Source: Bacteroidota bacterium
GTDB taxonomy: Bacteria; Bacteroidota; Bacteroidia; Chitinophagales; Saprospiraceae
Reading direction: 5' to 3'
NCBI GenBank assembly: GCA_024642705.1
Contig: JAHEAQ010000020.1
Span: 1 to 64,000 of the forward strand
DNA length: 64,000 bases
A model generated the notes under the pieces. That model was not told the DNA's origin. It was given only the letters and a program-made list of their open reading frames with translations, and searched no databases. Made by a program: the position numbers and the translations under genes. Below are positions 17,406-26,720 of the stretch, piece by piece (within the stretch, counting starts at the first letter, position 1; every line of letters begins with the position of its first letter).

Positions 17406-17908
17406 TGTTAATATCATCAATAGTAGCAGTTGCAAAAAATAATGTAATTGGAAAGGACAATGAAATTCCTTGGTATCTCCCAGCAGATCTAAAGTATTTT
17501 AAGAAAACCACTTTAAATCATCATATCATAATGGGAAGAAATTGTTACAAATCAATAGGAATGCCTCTTCCCAAAAGAACAAATGTTATACTCACTCGAG
17601 ATCCATTTTTTATTTCATCATCATGTTTAGTTGCTCATTCTATTGAAGAGGCGCTTACCATGGCTTTTGAAGATGGAGAATCTGAAGCATTTATTATTGG
17701 CGGCGGTGAAATTTATAACCAAAGTGTAGAATATTGGGATAAATTATATATCACTGAAGTTGATATTTTAGTGGATGGTGATGTTTTTTTTCCAAATTTA
17801 AATTGGGAGGAATGGAACTTATTATCTGAAGAATTCCATCCCAAAGATGACAATAATGAGTACGATTATACATTCAAAGTTTACGAACGAAAAATTGAAG
17901 ACGATTAA
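17405..17908 (+). CDS. folA: dihydrofolate reductase
   Basis: Reduces dihydrofolate to tetrahydrofolate with NADPH. The 167-residue length is standard. The N-terminal VAKNNVIGKDNEIPWYLPADLKYFKK carries the Met20-type loop and the catalytic acidic region, MGRNCYKSIG (about residue 47) binds NADPH, and IIGGGEIYNQ (about 98-107) is the second nucleotide motif. The ATG at 17405 is chosen: it overlaps the mrdA stop as TAATG, whereas a TTG at 17354 lies inside mrdA. It sits where rodA usually follows mrdA in Bacteroidota. Confidence 0.97.
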   Translation: MLISSIVAVAKNNVIGKDNEIPWYLPADLKYFKKTTLNHHIIMGRNCYKSIGMPLPKRTNVILTRDPFFISSSCLVAHSIEEALTMAFEDGESEAFIIGGGEIYNQSVEYWDKLYITEVDILVDGDVFFPNLNWEEWNLLSEEFHPKDDNNEYDYTFKVYERKIEDD

Positions 17909-17945
17909 TATAGGATTAGCTTTGTGTCTCTAATTTTTTGCGTAT

Positions 17946-18842
17946 CTAATACTGAAATGGCACACTAAATCCAAGCCATGGAATTGCAATAAAGGCCCCA
18001 ATATCCTCACTAACAGGGATAACAAAACCATAATCAATGGAAACTCTTTGCCATACTGTTCTGCCTCCAAGAGAAATCAACCCAATTTTGGCGTTATCCA
18101 ATGATATAAAATAATTTTCGGTAAGAAAATAAGATCGTTTCCCAATTCTTTTCAATGCACCAAATGTAATTATTGGATAGTTTGAAAAATCTCCCTCAGC
18201 AAATCCGTAGCCAACCCCAATAGTCGCATTCGCATCCTTATTTCCAACTGTTCCTACGCCATAAAGAATTCCAAAAGCACCCGTTTCAAAAAATTCATCA
18301 CCTCCTAATATAGTTCCTACAATTGCTCCTCCACCAAAATTCAATTTGTTTTCTATCACTTGAAAAGAAAATTTTGGTACCGCAAAAACAGGAGTTGGCG
18401 CTCCATCAAATAGAAATAAAGGTATAGTTCCAGCACCAATCGAAAAATTCTTTGTAATACCAATACTCGCTTGGTTGAAAAGAACCCAAACATTTTGATA
18501 ATATCCCTCCCTTTTTTCTAACCCATAACCATTAGGTGCCCAAAAATACCTTGTGGCCTGGAGATTTTTTAACCAAACATCGCCTTGAACAATAAGTGCA
18601 TCCTGCACATTTTCTATTAATTTAATTTGATTTCTTGGAATGTCTAAATTACCTAAAATTTCAGTTTTTAGAGTGACTATTGTTTCATTCTGAATATAGA
18701 TATATCCATAAAATTCATTTCCATCTTTCATCACTACTCTTGTTAATTTCGCAGTGTCTATTTCAATTTGAGAAAATGAAGGCGTATAAATTAATAAACA
18801 TAAGAAAGCAAAGCATCCTGATAAGAATATTTTAGTTTTCAT
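17946..18842 (-). CDS. exported barrel-like envelope protein
   Basis: A 298-residue protein with a signal peptide ending FSQ. A short N-terminal part (about 25-75) reads like a beta-rich region (RVVMKDGNEFYGYIYIQNETIVTLKT). The rest is a series of alternating hydrophobic strands rich in Gly and aromatic residues (ITKNFSIGAGTIPLF, NATIGVGYGFAEG), ending in a terminal Phe-Gln-Tyr. This suggests an outer-membrane beta-barrel. Such proteins are common and unnamed in Bacteroidota. No specific function is proposed. Confidence 0.7.
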   Translation of the reverse strand: MKTKIFLSGCFAFLCLLIYTPSFSQIEIDTAKLTRVVMKDGNEFYGYIYIQNETIVTLKTEILGNLDIPRNQIKLIENVQDALIVQGDVWLKNLQATRYFWAPNGYGLEKREGYYQNVWVLFNQASIGITKNFSIGAGTIPLFLFDGAPTPVFAVPKFSFQVIENKLNFGGGAIVGTILGGDEFFETGAFGILYGVGTVGNKDANATIGVGYGFAEGDFSNYPIITFGALKRIGKRSYFLTENYFISLDNAKIGLISLGGRTVWQRVSIDYGFVIPVSEDIGAFIAIPWLGFSVPFQY

Positions 18843-19004
18843 TTTTTTATTTATTAAAGGTTAATATATATTTTGACCTATTTCTAAAATATAAAGGATA
18901 TATTATAAAAATAAAATGATTTGGATTAGAATGAATATTAATGTTCATCTTGTTTTAATGTTGAGCAAATGATTTTATCCAAATACAATTAAACAATTTG
19001 GAGT

Positions 19005-19487
19005 ATGTATAAAAAAGAGTTTTTAGTTAGATGGTCAGAAATTGACATCAATCTGCATCTTACTTCAGTTGCTTATGTAAAATATATTACGGATGTGAGA
19101 ATGTGCTATTTTGATGAACATGGACACGGTCTAGTTGAACTGAATAAGCAAAAGGTTGGACCAATTGTGCTGTCAGAAAAGAGTTATTACTTTAAAGAAA
19201 TCAAACCAGGAGAAAAAATTATTGTGACATTGGAACTTAAAGGATGTACTGATGATAAATCATTTATGATTTTAGAGCAAAGGATTTTCAACGAAGCAGG
19301 AATTAATGTTTTTTTGGCTAACACTTTGATATCTTTTTTAAATACTGTAACTCGAAAAATAATTGTTCCACCAAATCAAATCAAAGATATCATACAAAAA
19401 ATGCCAAAGACTATTGATTTTGGTATTATTGAAAAGTCCGATTTGCGAGATTCTGGAGTTTCACAAATAGATTTAAAAATAAATTAG
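19005..19487 (+). CDS. acyl-CoA thioesterase-like protein (hot-dog fold, 4HBT)
   Basis: A 160-residue protein with the 4-hydroxybenzoyl-CoA-thioesterase signature at the N terminus: VRWSEIDINLHLTSVAYVKYITDVRM (about residues 8-33), which matches the catalytic D-x-N-x-H-x-x-x-x-x-Y pattern. It probably hydrolyses an acyl-CoA or acyl-ACP in the cytoplasm. The Nramp-like gene begins 7 bp after its stop, so they likely share a transcript, though no metabolic link is evident. Confidence 0.85.
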   Translation: MYKKEFLVRWSEIDINLHLTSVAYVKYITDVRMCYFDEHGHGLVELNKQKVGPIVLSEKSYYFKEIKPGEKIIVTLELKGCTDDKSFMILEQRIFNEAGINVFLANTLISFLNTVTRKIIVPPNQIKDIIQKMPKTIDFGIIEKSDLRDSGVSQIDLKIN

Positions 19488-19494
19488 TCAACAA

Positions 19495-20832
19495 ATGGTT
19501 GAACATTCGGAAAATAAAATTCTTGAACCTCCTAAAGGTTTTTTCAAAAAACTAAAATTTCTAGGTCCTGGATTTATCCTTTCAGCATCTATTGTCGGAT
19601 CTGGAGAATTAATTGCAACCACAACATTAGGTGCCAAGGCAGGCTTTATAACTTTTTGGGTAATATTAGTGAGTTGTGTTGTAAAGGTTGCTTTACAACT
19701 TGAATTTGGAAAACATACCATCATTTATGGCGTTACCGCTATGAAAGCTTTCAATGAAATGCCAGGTAAAAAGTTTGGGAAAGCCCACTGGACAGTATGG
19801 ACATTTTTTGCTTTAATGATTATTAAAATTTCTCAATTAGGCGGAATTGTTGGTGGAGTTGCACTTGCATTGAATATTGCTTTCCCAAGTATACCAATTT
19901 GGACGTTAGCGATACTGGCAGGAGCAGGAGCAACACTAATAGTATTTAAAGGAGCTTATGGAATAGTTGAGAAAATTTCTCTTATTATGATTTTATTATT
20001 TACGGTTTTAACTTTTACTTCTTTATATTTTGTGCAATTCACTGAATTTGCAATTTCATTTTCAAATATTAAATCAGGATTAACTTTTCAACTTCCTGCT
20101 TCAGCGGTTCTAATTGCTGTGGCTGCTTTTGGAATTACAGGTGTCGGTGGTGATGAAATCATTCACTATACCTATTGGTGTTCTGAAAAAGGATATTCTT
20201 CATATACAGGCAAAAGAGATGACTCTGAAGAATGGACCAACCGTGCGAAAGGTTGGATAAAAGTAATGGAGCTAGATGCGTTATCAGCAATGATCATTTA
20301 TACCTTAGTTACTGCTGCATTTTATCTTTTAGGAGCAGCAGTATTGCATGGAAGAGGCGTTATTCCTCAAGGATATGATATGATTGAAACATTATCCAAT
20401 ATGTATACTGAAACACTTGGAATTGAAGCAAAGGCAATTTTCCTCATGGGTGCGGTTGTTGTATTATTTTCTACATTATTTGCCGCATTAGCAGCTTGGA
20501 CCAGACAACTTTCTGATATTTTTGGTCAAATTGGCTGGATAGATTATGAAAATGAGAAACAGAGAAATAGCAGTATTGCTTTATTGTCAATTGTATTGCC
20601 TATTATTTGGGTTAGTCTGTTTCTGTTTATAAAATCCCCTGTGTTAATGGTTCTTTTTGGGGGTGCCGTCACCTCAGTAATACTTATTTTAGTTATTTAT
20701 GCTGCTATTCATTTTAGACTAAAAGCAACTCCAGTTGTTTTTAAACCAAAACCATCCTACGATATTGCTTTGATGCTAAGTATTATTGTAATTTTTTGTG
20801 TAGCTATCTATGGGTTTTTCCAATTGTTTTGA
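19495..20832 (+). CDS. Nramp-family transporter, atypical metal site
   Basis: A 445-residue protein with about eleven membrane segments, recognisable as Nramp/SLC11 by GPGFILSASIVGSGELIATTTLGAKAG (residues 24-50) and overall layout. The metal-binding motif DPGN of helix 1 reads GSGE (35-38), and helix 6 has TGVGGDEIIHYTYWC in place of the A..MPHN motif. The protein is therefore not a canonical Mn/Fe Nramp, and its substrate is uncertain. A long polar loop after helix 6 (SEKGYSSYTGKRDDSEEW) is another oddity. It converges on pyruvate carboxylase over a shared hairpin. Confidence 0.85.
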   Translation: MVEHSENKILEPPKGFFKKLKFLGPGFILSASIVGSGELIATTTLGAKAGFITFWVILVSCVVKVALQLEFGKHTIIYGVTAMKAFNEMPGKKFGKAHWTVWTFFALMIIKISQLGGIVGGVALALNIAFPSIPIWTLAILAGAGATLIVFKGAYGIVEKISLIMILLFTVLTFTSLYFVQFTEFAISFSNIKSGLTFQLPASAVLIAVAAFGITGVGGDEIIHYTYWCSEKGYSSYTGKRDDSEEWTNRAKGWIKVMELDALSAMIIYTLVTAAFYLLGAAVLHGRGVIPQGYDMIETLSNMYTETLGIEAKAIFLMGAVVVLFSTLFAALAAWTRQLSDIFGQIGWIDYENEKQRNSSIALLSIVLPIIWVSLFLFIKSPVLMVLFGGAVTSVILILVIYAAIHFRLKATPVVFKPKPSYDIALMLSIIVIFCVAIYGFFQLF

Positions 20833-20833
20833 T

Positions 20834-20857
20834 AAATTGTAACATTTGTTACAATTT
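20834..20857. terminator. hairpin between the Nramp-like and pyruvate carboxylase genes
   Basis: AAATTGTAAC-ATTT-GTTACAATTT is a perfect 10-bp stem with a 4-base loop. It starts 1 bp after the Nramp stop and overlaps the last codon of the convergent carboxylase gene. A short CTTTTT follows on the plus strand. It probably serves as a terminator for both directions. Confidence 0.6.
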
Positions 20858-23800
20858 AGTCTTTTTCAATTTCAACGATTAGGTCTTCTTGCTCTACAAG
20901 TGTTTTATTTTTTAAATGAATTTTTGTGACTATTCCTTCGAATGGAGCAGTAATTGTGCTTTCCATTTTCATTGCTTCAATGATAAACAAAGGATCATTT
21001 TTTTGCACTTTGTCCCCTTCTTTCACAACTACTTTTGACAGATTACCTTGCAACGGAGAACCGATTTGTCCTATTCCATTTGCTTTTTTGTGTATTGAAA
21101 TTAGGCTTTTGATAGAATTATCTTTTACCAATACAGATCTAGTAGCACCATTAATTCTAAAGATTACAAGCCTTGAGCCATCTGGACCAGGAGCATTAGA
21201 ATTTAAATATTCTATGAGAATATTCTTACCCTTTGCTATTGAAACAGTAATTTCGTCATTAGGGTTTAAACCGTAGAAAAAGCAAGGTGTTGGAAGAATA
21301 CTTGTATTGCCAAACTTTTTTAAATGTTCATAATAATCTTCAAATACTTTTGGGTAAAGCGAATAACTTAAAAAATCCAGAAAACTATTTCTTTCTGGAA
21401 ATTGAAGTTGAAAGTCTTTGAATTCATTGTCAAAATCGATAGGCTCTAAATGAGCGTTTGGCTTATCTGTAAATGCAGTTTGATTTTTAAGAACACTTGT
21501 TTGGAATTCTTTAGGCCATCCTTCTTTTCTTTGACCCAACTCCCCTTTCATCATTGAAATCATTGAATCTGGAAATGCTATAGTCGAACCCTTTGTGATT
21601 AAATCTTCTATTTTCAAGCCATTTGCTGTCATGTACATTGCCATGTCACCTACAACTTTTGAAGAAGGCGTAACTTTTACAAGACCTCCAAGTAAATCAT
21701 TTACAGCAGCATAATTTTTCTTTATTAAATCAAATTTATCCTCTAAACCTAAAGATCTGGCTTGTGGTCGAAGATTGGAATATTGGCCCCCGGGAATTTC
21801 ATGGTCATAAACCTCAGCAGTTCCTGCTTTTAATTCGGTTTCAAATGGATAATAATACTTTCTGACCTCTTCCCAATAATTTGAATAGCGATTCAGTGAA
21901 TGCAGGTCAATATTTTTCATTCTTGAATGTCCGTCCATCATAGCAACAACGGAATTAAAATTAGGCTGTGATGTCAGTCCTGAAAGTGCGCTTAATGCTA
22001 CATCAACGACATCTATTCCAGAGTCAATTGCCTTCAAATAGGTAGCTGATTGAATTGATGAAGTATCATGAGTATGCAGATGAATTGGCAAGGAAGTATG
22101 ATTTTTTAATTCTCCTATTAAGTATTCTGCAGCCAAAGGTTTTAGCAATCCTGCCATGTCTTTTATGGCTAAAATGTGCGCACCAGTATCTTCTATTTCT
22201 TTCGCCATCTCCAAATAATATTGGATGTTGTATTTGCTATCTTTCTTAAGGACGTCTCCAGTATAACAAATGCTCACTTCTGCGAGTGCATCTGTTTTTT
22301 CGATTACGGCCTTAATGCTTGTTTTCATAGCCGAAACCCAATTAAGAGAATCAAATATTCTAAAAACATCAATTCCTGCTTCCGCTGTTTTTTCGATAAA
22401 TTTTTCAATAAGGTTATCTGGATAAGCTTTGTAGCCAACAGCATTCGAGCCTCTTAAGAGCATTTGAAGTAAAGTGTTTGGAATAGCTTTTCTTAATAAT
22501 TTTAAGCGATCCCACGGGCATTCTTTTAAAAATCTCATCGAAACATCAAATGTTGCTCCGCCCCAAACTTCCATAGAAAAGATTTCATGACCATGATCTT
22601 TGGCATAATCAGAAGCAATATTTAAAAGGTCAACTGTTCGAACTCTAGTTGCCAACAAAGATTGATGCGCATCTCGGAAAGTAGTATCTGTATATTGTAT
22701 TTTATCTTGCTCTTTTAACCAACCTGCAAATTTGCGAGGTCCAAGTTCTGTTAACAATTGCTTGGTTCCAGGCTTATATTCTAAGTTTGTTGATCTAGGA
22801 ATAGATAATTTATCAAAATGAATGTCTTTATCTACTTTCTTTACATCTGGATTGCCATTAATGTTTGTTTCACCAATATACCTTACTAATTTAGTGCCTC
22901 TATCCTGCCATTTGGGAGGTGTTAACAATTCAGGATGGTTAGCAATATAATGTACGGTAATATCTGCTTTCCTAAAATTAGGATCTCTAAGTAAATTCAG
23001 TAAAAAACTAATATTTGATTTTACACCTCTAATTCTGAATTCTCTTAATGCTCTATGCAGCCTATCCGCTGCATCATCTACTGAATTTCCAGAGGCAGTA
23101 ACTTTTACTAGCATGCTATCAAAAAAAGGAGAAATCGTCGCACCCTCGAAAGCACTTCCCGCATCCAACCGAATTCCAAATCCACTTGCACTTCTATATG
23201 CAACTAGTCGGCCATAATCTGGTTTGAAATTTTGAGATGGATCTTCAGTTGTAATTCTACATTGAATAGCAACGCCTCTCTGAGTGATTAAATCTTGGTG
23301 GGCAAGCCCAATTTTTGGATGGTCTAAACTCAAACCAGAAGCTATCAATATTTGATTTCTTACCAAATCAACGCCTGTAATTACTTCTGTAATAGTATGT
23401 TCAACCTGAATCCTTGTGTTAACTTCAATAAAATAAATGTCTTCATTGTGATCAACCAAAAATTCAACCGTGCCAGCATTCTGGTAGTTGACTTGTTTGC
23501 CAATTGCGATCGCATAATTGTGGAGCTTGGATTTTGTTTCTGGTTTTAATGAAACAGCAGGAGCAATTTCGACAACTTTTTGAAACCTTCTTTGAATAGA
23601 ACAATCCCTTTCGAAAAGATGTACTAGATTTCCATGGAGATCACCCAAAAGTTGTACTTCGATATGTTTTGGGTCTGCTATATATTTTTCAACAAAAACA
23701 GCTGGATTACCAAATGCAGTCAGTGCTTCACCACTTGCTTCATTGAATGCTTTTTCTATTTCTTCTTCTTTATAAACTACACGCATTCCTCGTCCTCCCC

Positions 23801-24302
23801 CACCATAAGCAGCTTTCACCATTATTGGATATCCTATTTTTTCAGCGGTACTTTTCAGTTCTTTAATTTCTGAAATCGCTCCTTTGCTCGCAGGAACGAT
23901 GGGAACTCCTGCAATGAGTGCAACTTGTTTTGCAGAAATTTTATCTCCTAAAGCAGCCATAATTTGTGGTGAAGGTCCTATCCATTTAATACCTGCATCG
24001 ATACATGCCTGTGCAAATTCTTCATTTTCAGAAAGAAACCCATATCCAGGGTGAATAGCATCCACATTATTTTCAAGAGCAATTTCAATAATTGCTTGGA
24101 TATTAAGGTATGGTTTCAAAGGATCATCATCAGCGCCAATTTGATACGCTTCATCTGCTTTTGATCTATGCAATGAATAACGATCTTCATAAGTATAAAT
24201 GGCTACCGTTTTTATATTTATTTCAGACGCAGCTCGAAATACTCGAATAGCTATTTCTCCTCTATTTGCTACTAATAATTTTTTAATGGATAGTTCAGTC
24301 AA
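20856..24302 (-). CDS. pyc: pyruvate carboxylase
   Basis: Biotin enzyme making oxaloacetate from pyruvate, bicarbonate and ATP. At 1148 residues the single-chain form is complete. The biotin carboxylase part starts LLVANRGEIAIRVFRA (9-24), with ATP-grasp AYGGGGRGMR near 165. The carboxyltransferase part has YTDTTFRDAHQSLLATRVR near 540 and HLHTHDTS near 740. The C-terminal biotinyl domain has EAMKMES near 1110, with Lys the biotin site. A TAAATTTG element 129 bp upstream (24431-24438) is a possible promoter. The replenishing role in the TCA cycle and gluconeogenesis is known for the family. Confidence 0.97.
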   Translation of the reverse strand: MTELSIKKLLVANRGEIAIRVFRAASEINIKTVAIYTYEDRYSLHRSKADEAYQIGADDDPLKPYLNIQAIIEIALENNVDAIHPGYGFLSENEEFAQACIDAGIKWIGPSPQIMAALGDKISAKQVALIAGVPIVPASKGAISEIKELKSTAEKIGYPIMVKAAYGGGGRGMRVVYKEEEIEKAFNEASGEALTAFGNPAVFVEKYIADPKHIEVQLLGDLHGNLVHLFERDCSIQRRFQKVVEIAPAVSLKPETKSKLHNYAIAIGKQVNYQNAGTVEFLVDHNEDIYFIEVNTRIQVEHTITEVITGVDLVRNQILIASGLSLDHPKIGLAHQDLITQRGVAIQCRITTEDPSQNFKPDYGRLVAYRSASGFGIRLDAGSAFEGATISPFFDSMLVKVTASGNSVDDAADRLHRALREFRIRGVKSNISFLLNLLRDPNFRKADITVHYIANHPELLTPPKWQDRGTKLVRYIGETNINGNPDVKKVDKDIHFDKLSIPRSTNLEYKPGTKQLLTELGPRKFAGWLKEQDKIQYTDTTFRDAHQSLLATRVRTVDLLNIASDYAKDHGHEIFSMEVWGGATFDVSMRFLKECPWDRLKLLRKAIPNTLLQMLLRGSNAVGYKAYPDNLIEKFIEKTAEAGIDVFRIFDSLNWVSAMKTSIKAVIEKTDALAEVSICYTGDVLKKDSKYNIQYYLEMAKEIEDTGAHILAIKDMAGLLKPLAAEYLIGELKNHTSLPIHLHTHDTSSIQSATYLKAIDSGIDVVDVALSALSGLTSQPNFNSVVAMMDGHSRMKNIDLHSLNRYSNYWEEVRKYYYPFETELKAGTAEVYDHEIPGGQYSNLRPQARSLGLEDKFDLIKKNYAAVNDLLGGLVKVTPSSKVVGDMAMYMTANGLKIEDLITKGSTIAFPDSMISMMKGELGQRKEGWPKEFQTSVLKNQTAFTDKPNAHLEPIDFDNEFKDFQLQFPERNSFLDFLSYSLYPKVFEDYYEHLKKFGNTSILPTPCFFYGLNPNDEITVSIAKGKNILIEYLNSNAPGPDGSRLVIFRINGATRSVLVKDNSIKSLISIHKKANGIGQIGSPLQGNLSKVVVKEGDKVQKNDPLFIIEAMKMESTITAPFEGIVTKIHLKNKTLVEQEDLIVEIEKD

Positions 24303-24430
24303 AGTATTTATTTTTAAATTTTTTGTAAAATAACCAATTATTGATGTTTTAATTGAATCTATAATTGTGTTAATTTTTGAATAAAGTAATAAAACTGCTG
24401 CAATCAGTTTATAAAAATTTTAATGAAACA

Positions 24431-24438
24431 CAAATTTA
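24431..24438 (-). promoter_or_regulatory. candidate -7 element for pyruvate carboxylase
   Basis: The minus strand reads TAAATTTG, an exact TAnnTTTG match in the 266-bp spacer upstream of the gene; it would give a leader of about 125 bases. Weak evidence on its own. Confidence 0.3.
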
Positions 24439-24568
24439 ATTGTAAAAATTATAAATTATTAAAAGGAATGTTATTTAATCTATTGATAATATTCAAAATT
24501 TTTATAATTCATGCATTTGAAATATAAACTTTACTTTGATATCAGCACTACATAAGTCCAATAATAAA

Positions 24569-25771
24569 TTATTTTTTATACTTTTTTTCAGCGTAATCAA
24601 GTGCTTCTATAATAATTTGACAAGACTCAACAATTTGTTCATTGCTAATAATTAATGGTGGTGCGAGTCTAAAAGAGAGATTGTTGAATAAAAACCAATC
24701 AACAATCAAACCCAATTCCATACACTTCCCGATAACATGTTTTAAATATTTTCTCCTTTTCAATTCAACTGCCATCATCAATCCACTACTTCTTATTTCA
24801 CTAATAATCTCATGCTTTAAAAGGGAATGGATTAATTTTTCTTTTTCTAAAACCTTTTGAATCAATTTTTCTTCAATGATAGTTTCAATTGTTGCCTTCG
24901 CAGCAGCACAAGAAACAGGATGTCCTCCAAAAGTAGTAATATGCCCTAAAGATGGTGCTTTTACAATGGCAGAAAATATTTCTAAAGAGGAAACAATTGC
25001 TCCAATTGGCATTCCCCCGCCCATCGATTTAGCAATGAGCAAAACATCAGGTTGAACTCCATATTTTTGATGAGCAAACAAATGACCCGTTCTTCCGAAT
25101 CCAGTTTGAATTTCATCTAAAATAAATAACGTACCAGTTTCCTTACAACGATTGCGGAGAAGTTTTAAATAATCATTTTTTGGTACAATTACACCTGCTT
25201 CTGCCTGAACTGGCTCAACAATTACACATGCAGTTTCAGTTGTTATTTTTAGCAAATCAGACTCGGAATTAAAATTAATGTGTTTAACACCCGGCACTCC
25301 TGGTGCAAAATGCATGGTGAATTCATAATCACTTCTCAATGCTTCTGAGCCATAAGTGCTTCCGTGATATGCATTTTTACAAGAAATAATTTCTGTTCGG
25401 CCTGTATGTTTACGTGCTAATTTCATTGCCACTTCTACAGCTTCTGTGCCTGTCATTACAAAATAAACCAAATCAAGTCCTTCGCCTAGTAGTCCTGTTA
25501 ATAATCCTGCATATTCTGCCTGTGGTGAATGAATATGTTCTCCATAAACCATTGTATGCATGTGTTTTTCGACCTGATTTTGTACAGCTTTCACAACATT
25601 AGGATGACAATGGCCTAAAGAGCTAACCGAAATTCCTGAATTCATATCATAATATCTTTTGCCTTCTAAATCATAAATAAACATTCCTTTAGCATGTTCA
25701 ACTTCCAACATTAAAGGCATTTCATTCGTCTTTGCAACGTGAGATAGGAAAAGTTGGCGAATACTTGGCAT
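24569..25771 (-). CDS. class III PLP-dependent aminotransferase (acetylornithine/ornithine type)
   Basis: A 400-residue fold-type I aminotransferase. The PLP-binding lysine lies in LLIAKSMGGGMPIGAIVSS (about residue 255), the preceding acid in ILDEIQTGFGRTGHLFAHQ (about 220), and MTGTEAVEVAMKLARKHTGR (about 107-126) is the phosphate-binding region. The family includes acetylornithine, ornithine, 4-aminobutyrate and other omega-aminotransferases; the sequence alone does not separate them for me. It is not in an arginine cluster. The TATCTTTG element at 25789-25796 suggests its own promoter with a short leader. Confidence 0.88.
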   Translation of the reverse strand: MPSIRQLFLSHVAKTNEMPLMLEVEHAKGMFIYDLEGKRYYDMNSGISVSSLGHCHPNVVKAVQNQVEKHMHTMVYGEHIHSPQAEYAGLLTGLLGEGLDLVYFVMTGTEAVEVAMKLARKHTGRTEIISCKNAYHGSTYGSEALRSDYEFTMHFAPGVPGVKHINFNSESDLLKITTETACVIVEPVQAEAGVIVPKNDYLKLLRNRCKETGTLFILDEIQTGFGRTGHLFAHQKYGVQPDVLLIAKSMGGGMPIGAIVSSLEIFSAIVKAPSLGHITTFGGHPVSCAAAKATIETIIEEKLIQKVLEKEKLIHSLLKHEIISEIRSSGLMMAVELKRRKYLKHVIGKCMELGLIVDWFLFNNLSFRLAPPLIISNEQIVESCQIIIEALDYAEKKYKK

Positions 25772-25788
25772 AATTGATTTGTTTGGTC

Positions 25789-25796
25789 CAAAGATA
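25789..25796 (-). promoter_or_regulatory. -7 promoter element for the aminotransferase gene
   Basis: TATCTTTG on the minus strand, an exact TAnnTTTG match, ends 17 bp before the ATG at 25771, implying a leader of roughly 13-14 bases. Confidence 0.45.
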
Positions 25797-25910
25797 GAAT
25801 ATGAATGAATGGTTCACAGAAAGATATCTTATTTTATTATTTTTGAAGTGTTTAATTTTATTATTTTAGTCCAAACATACTACCTTTTATACCTTAAACT
25901 TAAAATACTA

Positions 25911-26537
25911 ATGGATGCTTATGATAATCAGGAAAAGTACAAGGACTATTTAATAAGATTAGAAGCAGCAAAGGAAAACATTCAAATTGATGAATCGCTT
26001 CGGCTAGTTTTGAATGAATCAGAAGAAATATTATTAAAAATAAAATCTCTTTCTGATGCTGAATTATACAAAAATCTTAATCTTGGTCTCAATCTCATTG
26101 GTGCTGTTGTTTTTATTATTCATGTCTTATTTTTTGGATATTGGGCTGGAATATTAGGTTTATTGGTTATTGTATTTTTCTATGTAAGTAATAAAATTAT
26201 AATTGACAGACAAATATTAATTGTGAATGAATCTTCAAAGTTCAGTGAATTAGAAGGAGTCATTACAGAAGAAGCTGTAATTTTATTTAGGAAATATATT
26301 TTAAACGGAATTGAGCTAAAATTAAAAAGATTTCAAATCCTTAGAATGATGATAGCCTCAATTTTATCACTTATATTAATCTCAGGAGTGGAGTTGATTC
26401 TTTCAAGAATTGGTTTATTAGAAATAATATTAGGCTTTATATTAGGGAGTTTTTTTTGGTTTTTTTATTTCAAACCAGATATTGATGATTTAATTTTTAT
26501 GAAAGAGAAAGTGGAAAAAGACATTAGAATTTATTAG
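25911..26537 (+). CDS. four-helix membrane protein of unknown function
   Basis: With the ATG at 25911 this is a 208-residue protein. A charged, probably helical N-terminal region (about 1-65, DNQEKYKDYLIRLEAAKENI) is followed by two closely spaced membrane segments (about 68-105), a charged middle, and a second pair (about 150-190). The C terminus is acidic (DIDDLIFMKEKVEKDI). A frame extending upstream to 25809 would add a hydrophobic leader but overlaps the promoter region of the divergent aminotransferase gene, so I prefer the later start. I recognise no family. Confidence 0.6.
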   Translation: MDAYDNQEKYKDYLIRLEAAKENIQIDESLRLVLNESEEILLKIKSLSDAELYKNLNLGLNLIGAVVFIIHVLFFGYWAGILGLLVIVFFYVSNKIIIDRQILIVNESSKFSELEGVITEEAVILFRKYILNGIELKLKRFQILRMMIASILSLILISGVELILSRIGLLEIILGFILGSFFWFFYFKPDIDDLIFMKEKVEKDIRIY

Positions 26538-26720
26538 AATTCAAGTTTATAAGTTTTCAAATCTCTAATTTTCATTTAACATTTTATCCTTTTGTGTGAA
26601 TGTACAAATATGCAAATATTAATTACTTAGTTTTTAATGTGGATTTAATTGGTAATATTATTGGTTGTTAATAAGAATTTTTACAACCAGTAATAAAAGT
26701 TTATTAGATAATTTTATGAA

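Noticed and set aside
20926-21276. 116-codon plus-strand frame inside pyruvate carboxylase
   Set aside because: Antisense to the biotinyl-domain region of a full-length, well-conserved gene.
24423-24527. 34-codon plus-strand frame in the spacer before pyruvate carboxylase
   Set aside because: Short, opposite to both neighbours, no promoter element and AT-rich composition expected by chance.
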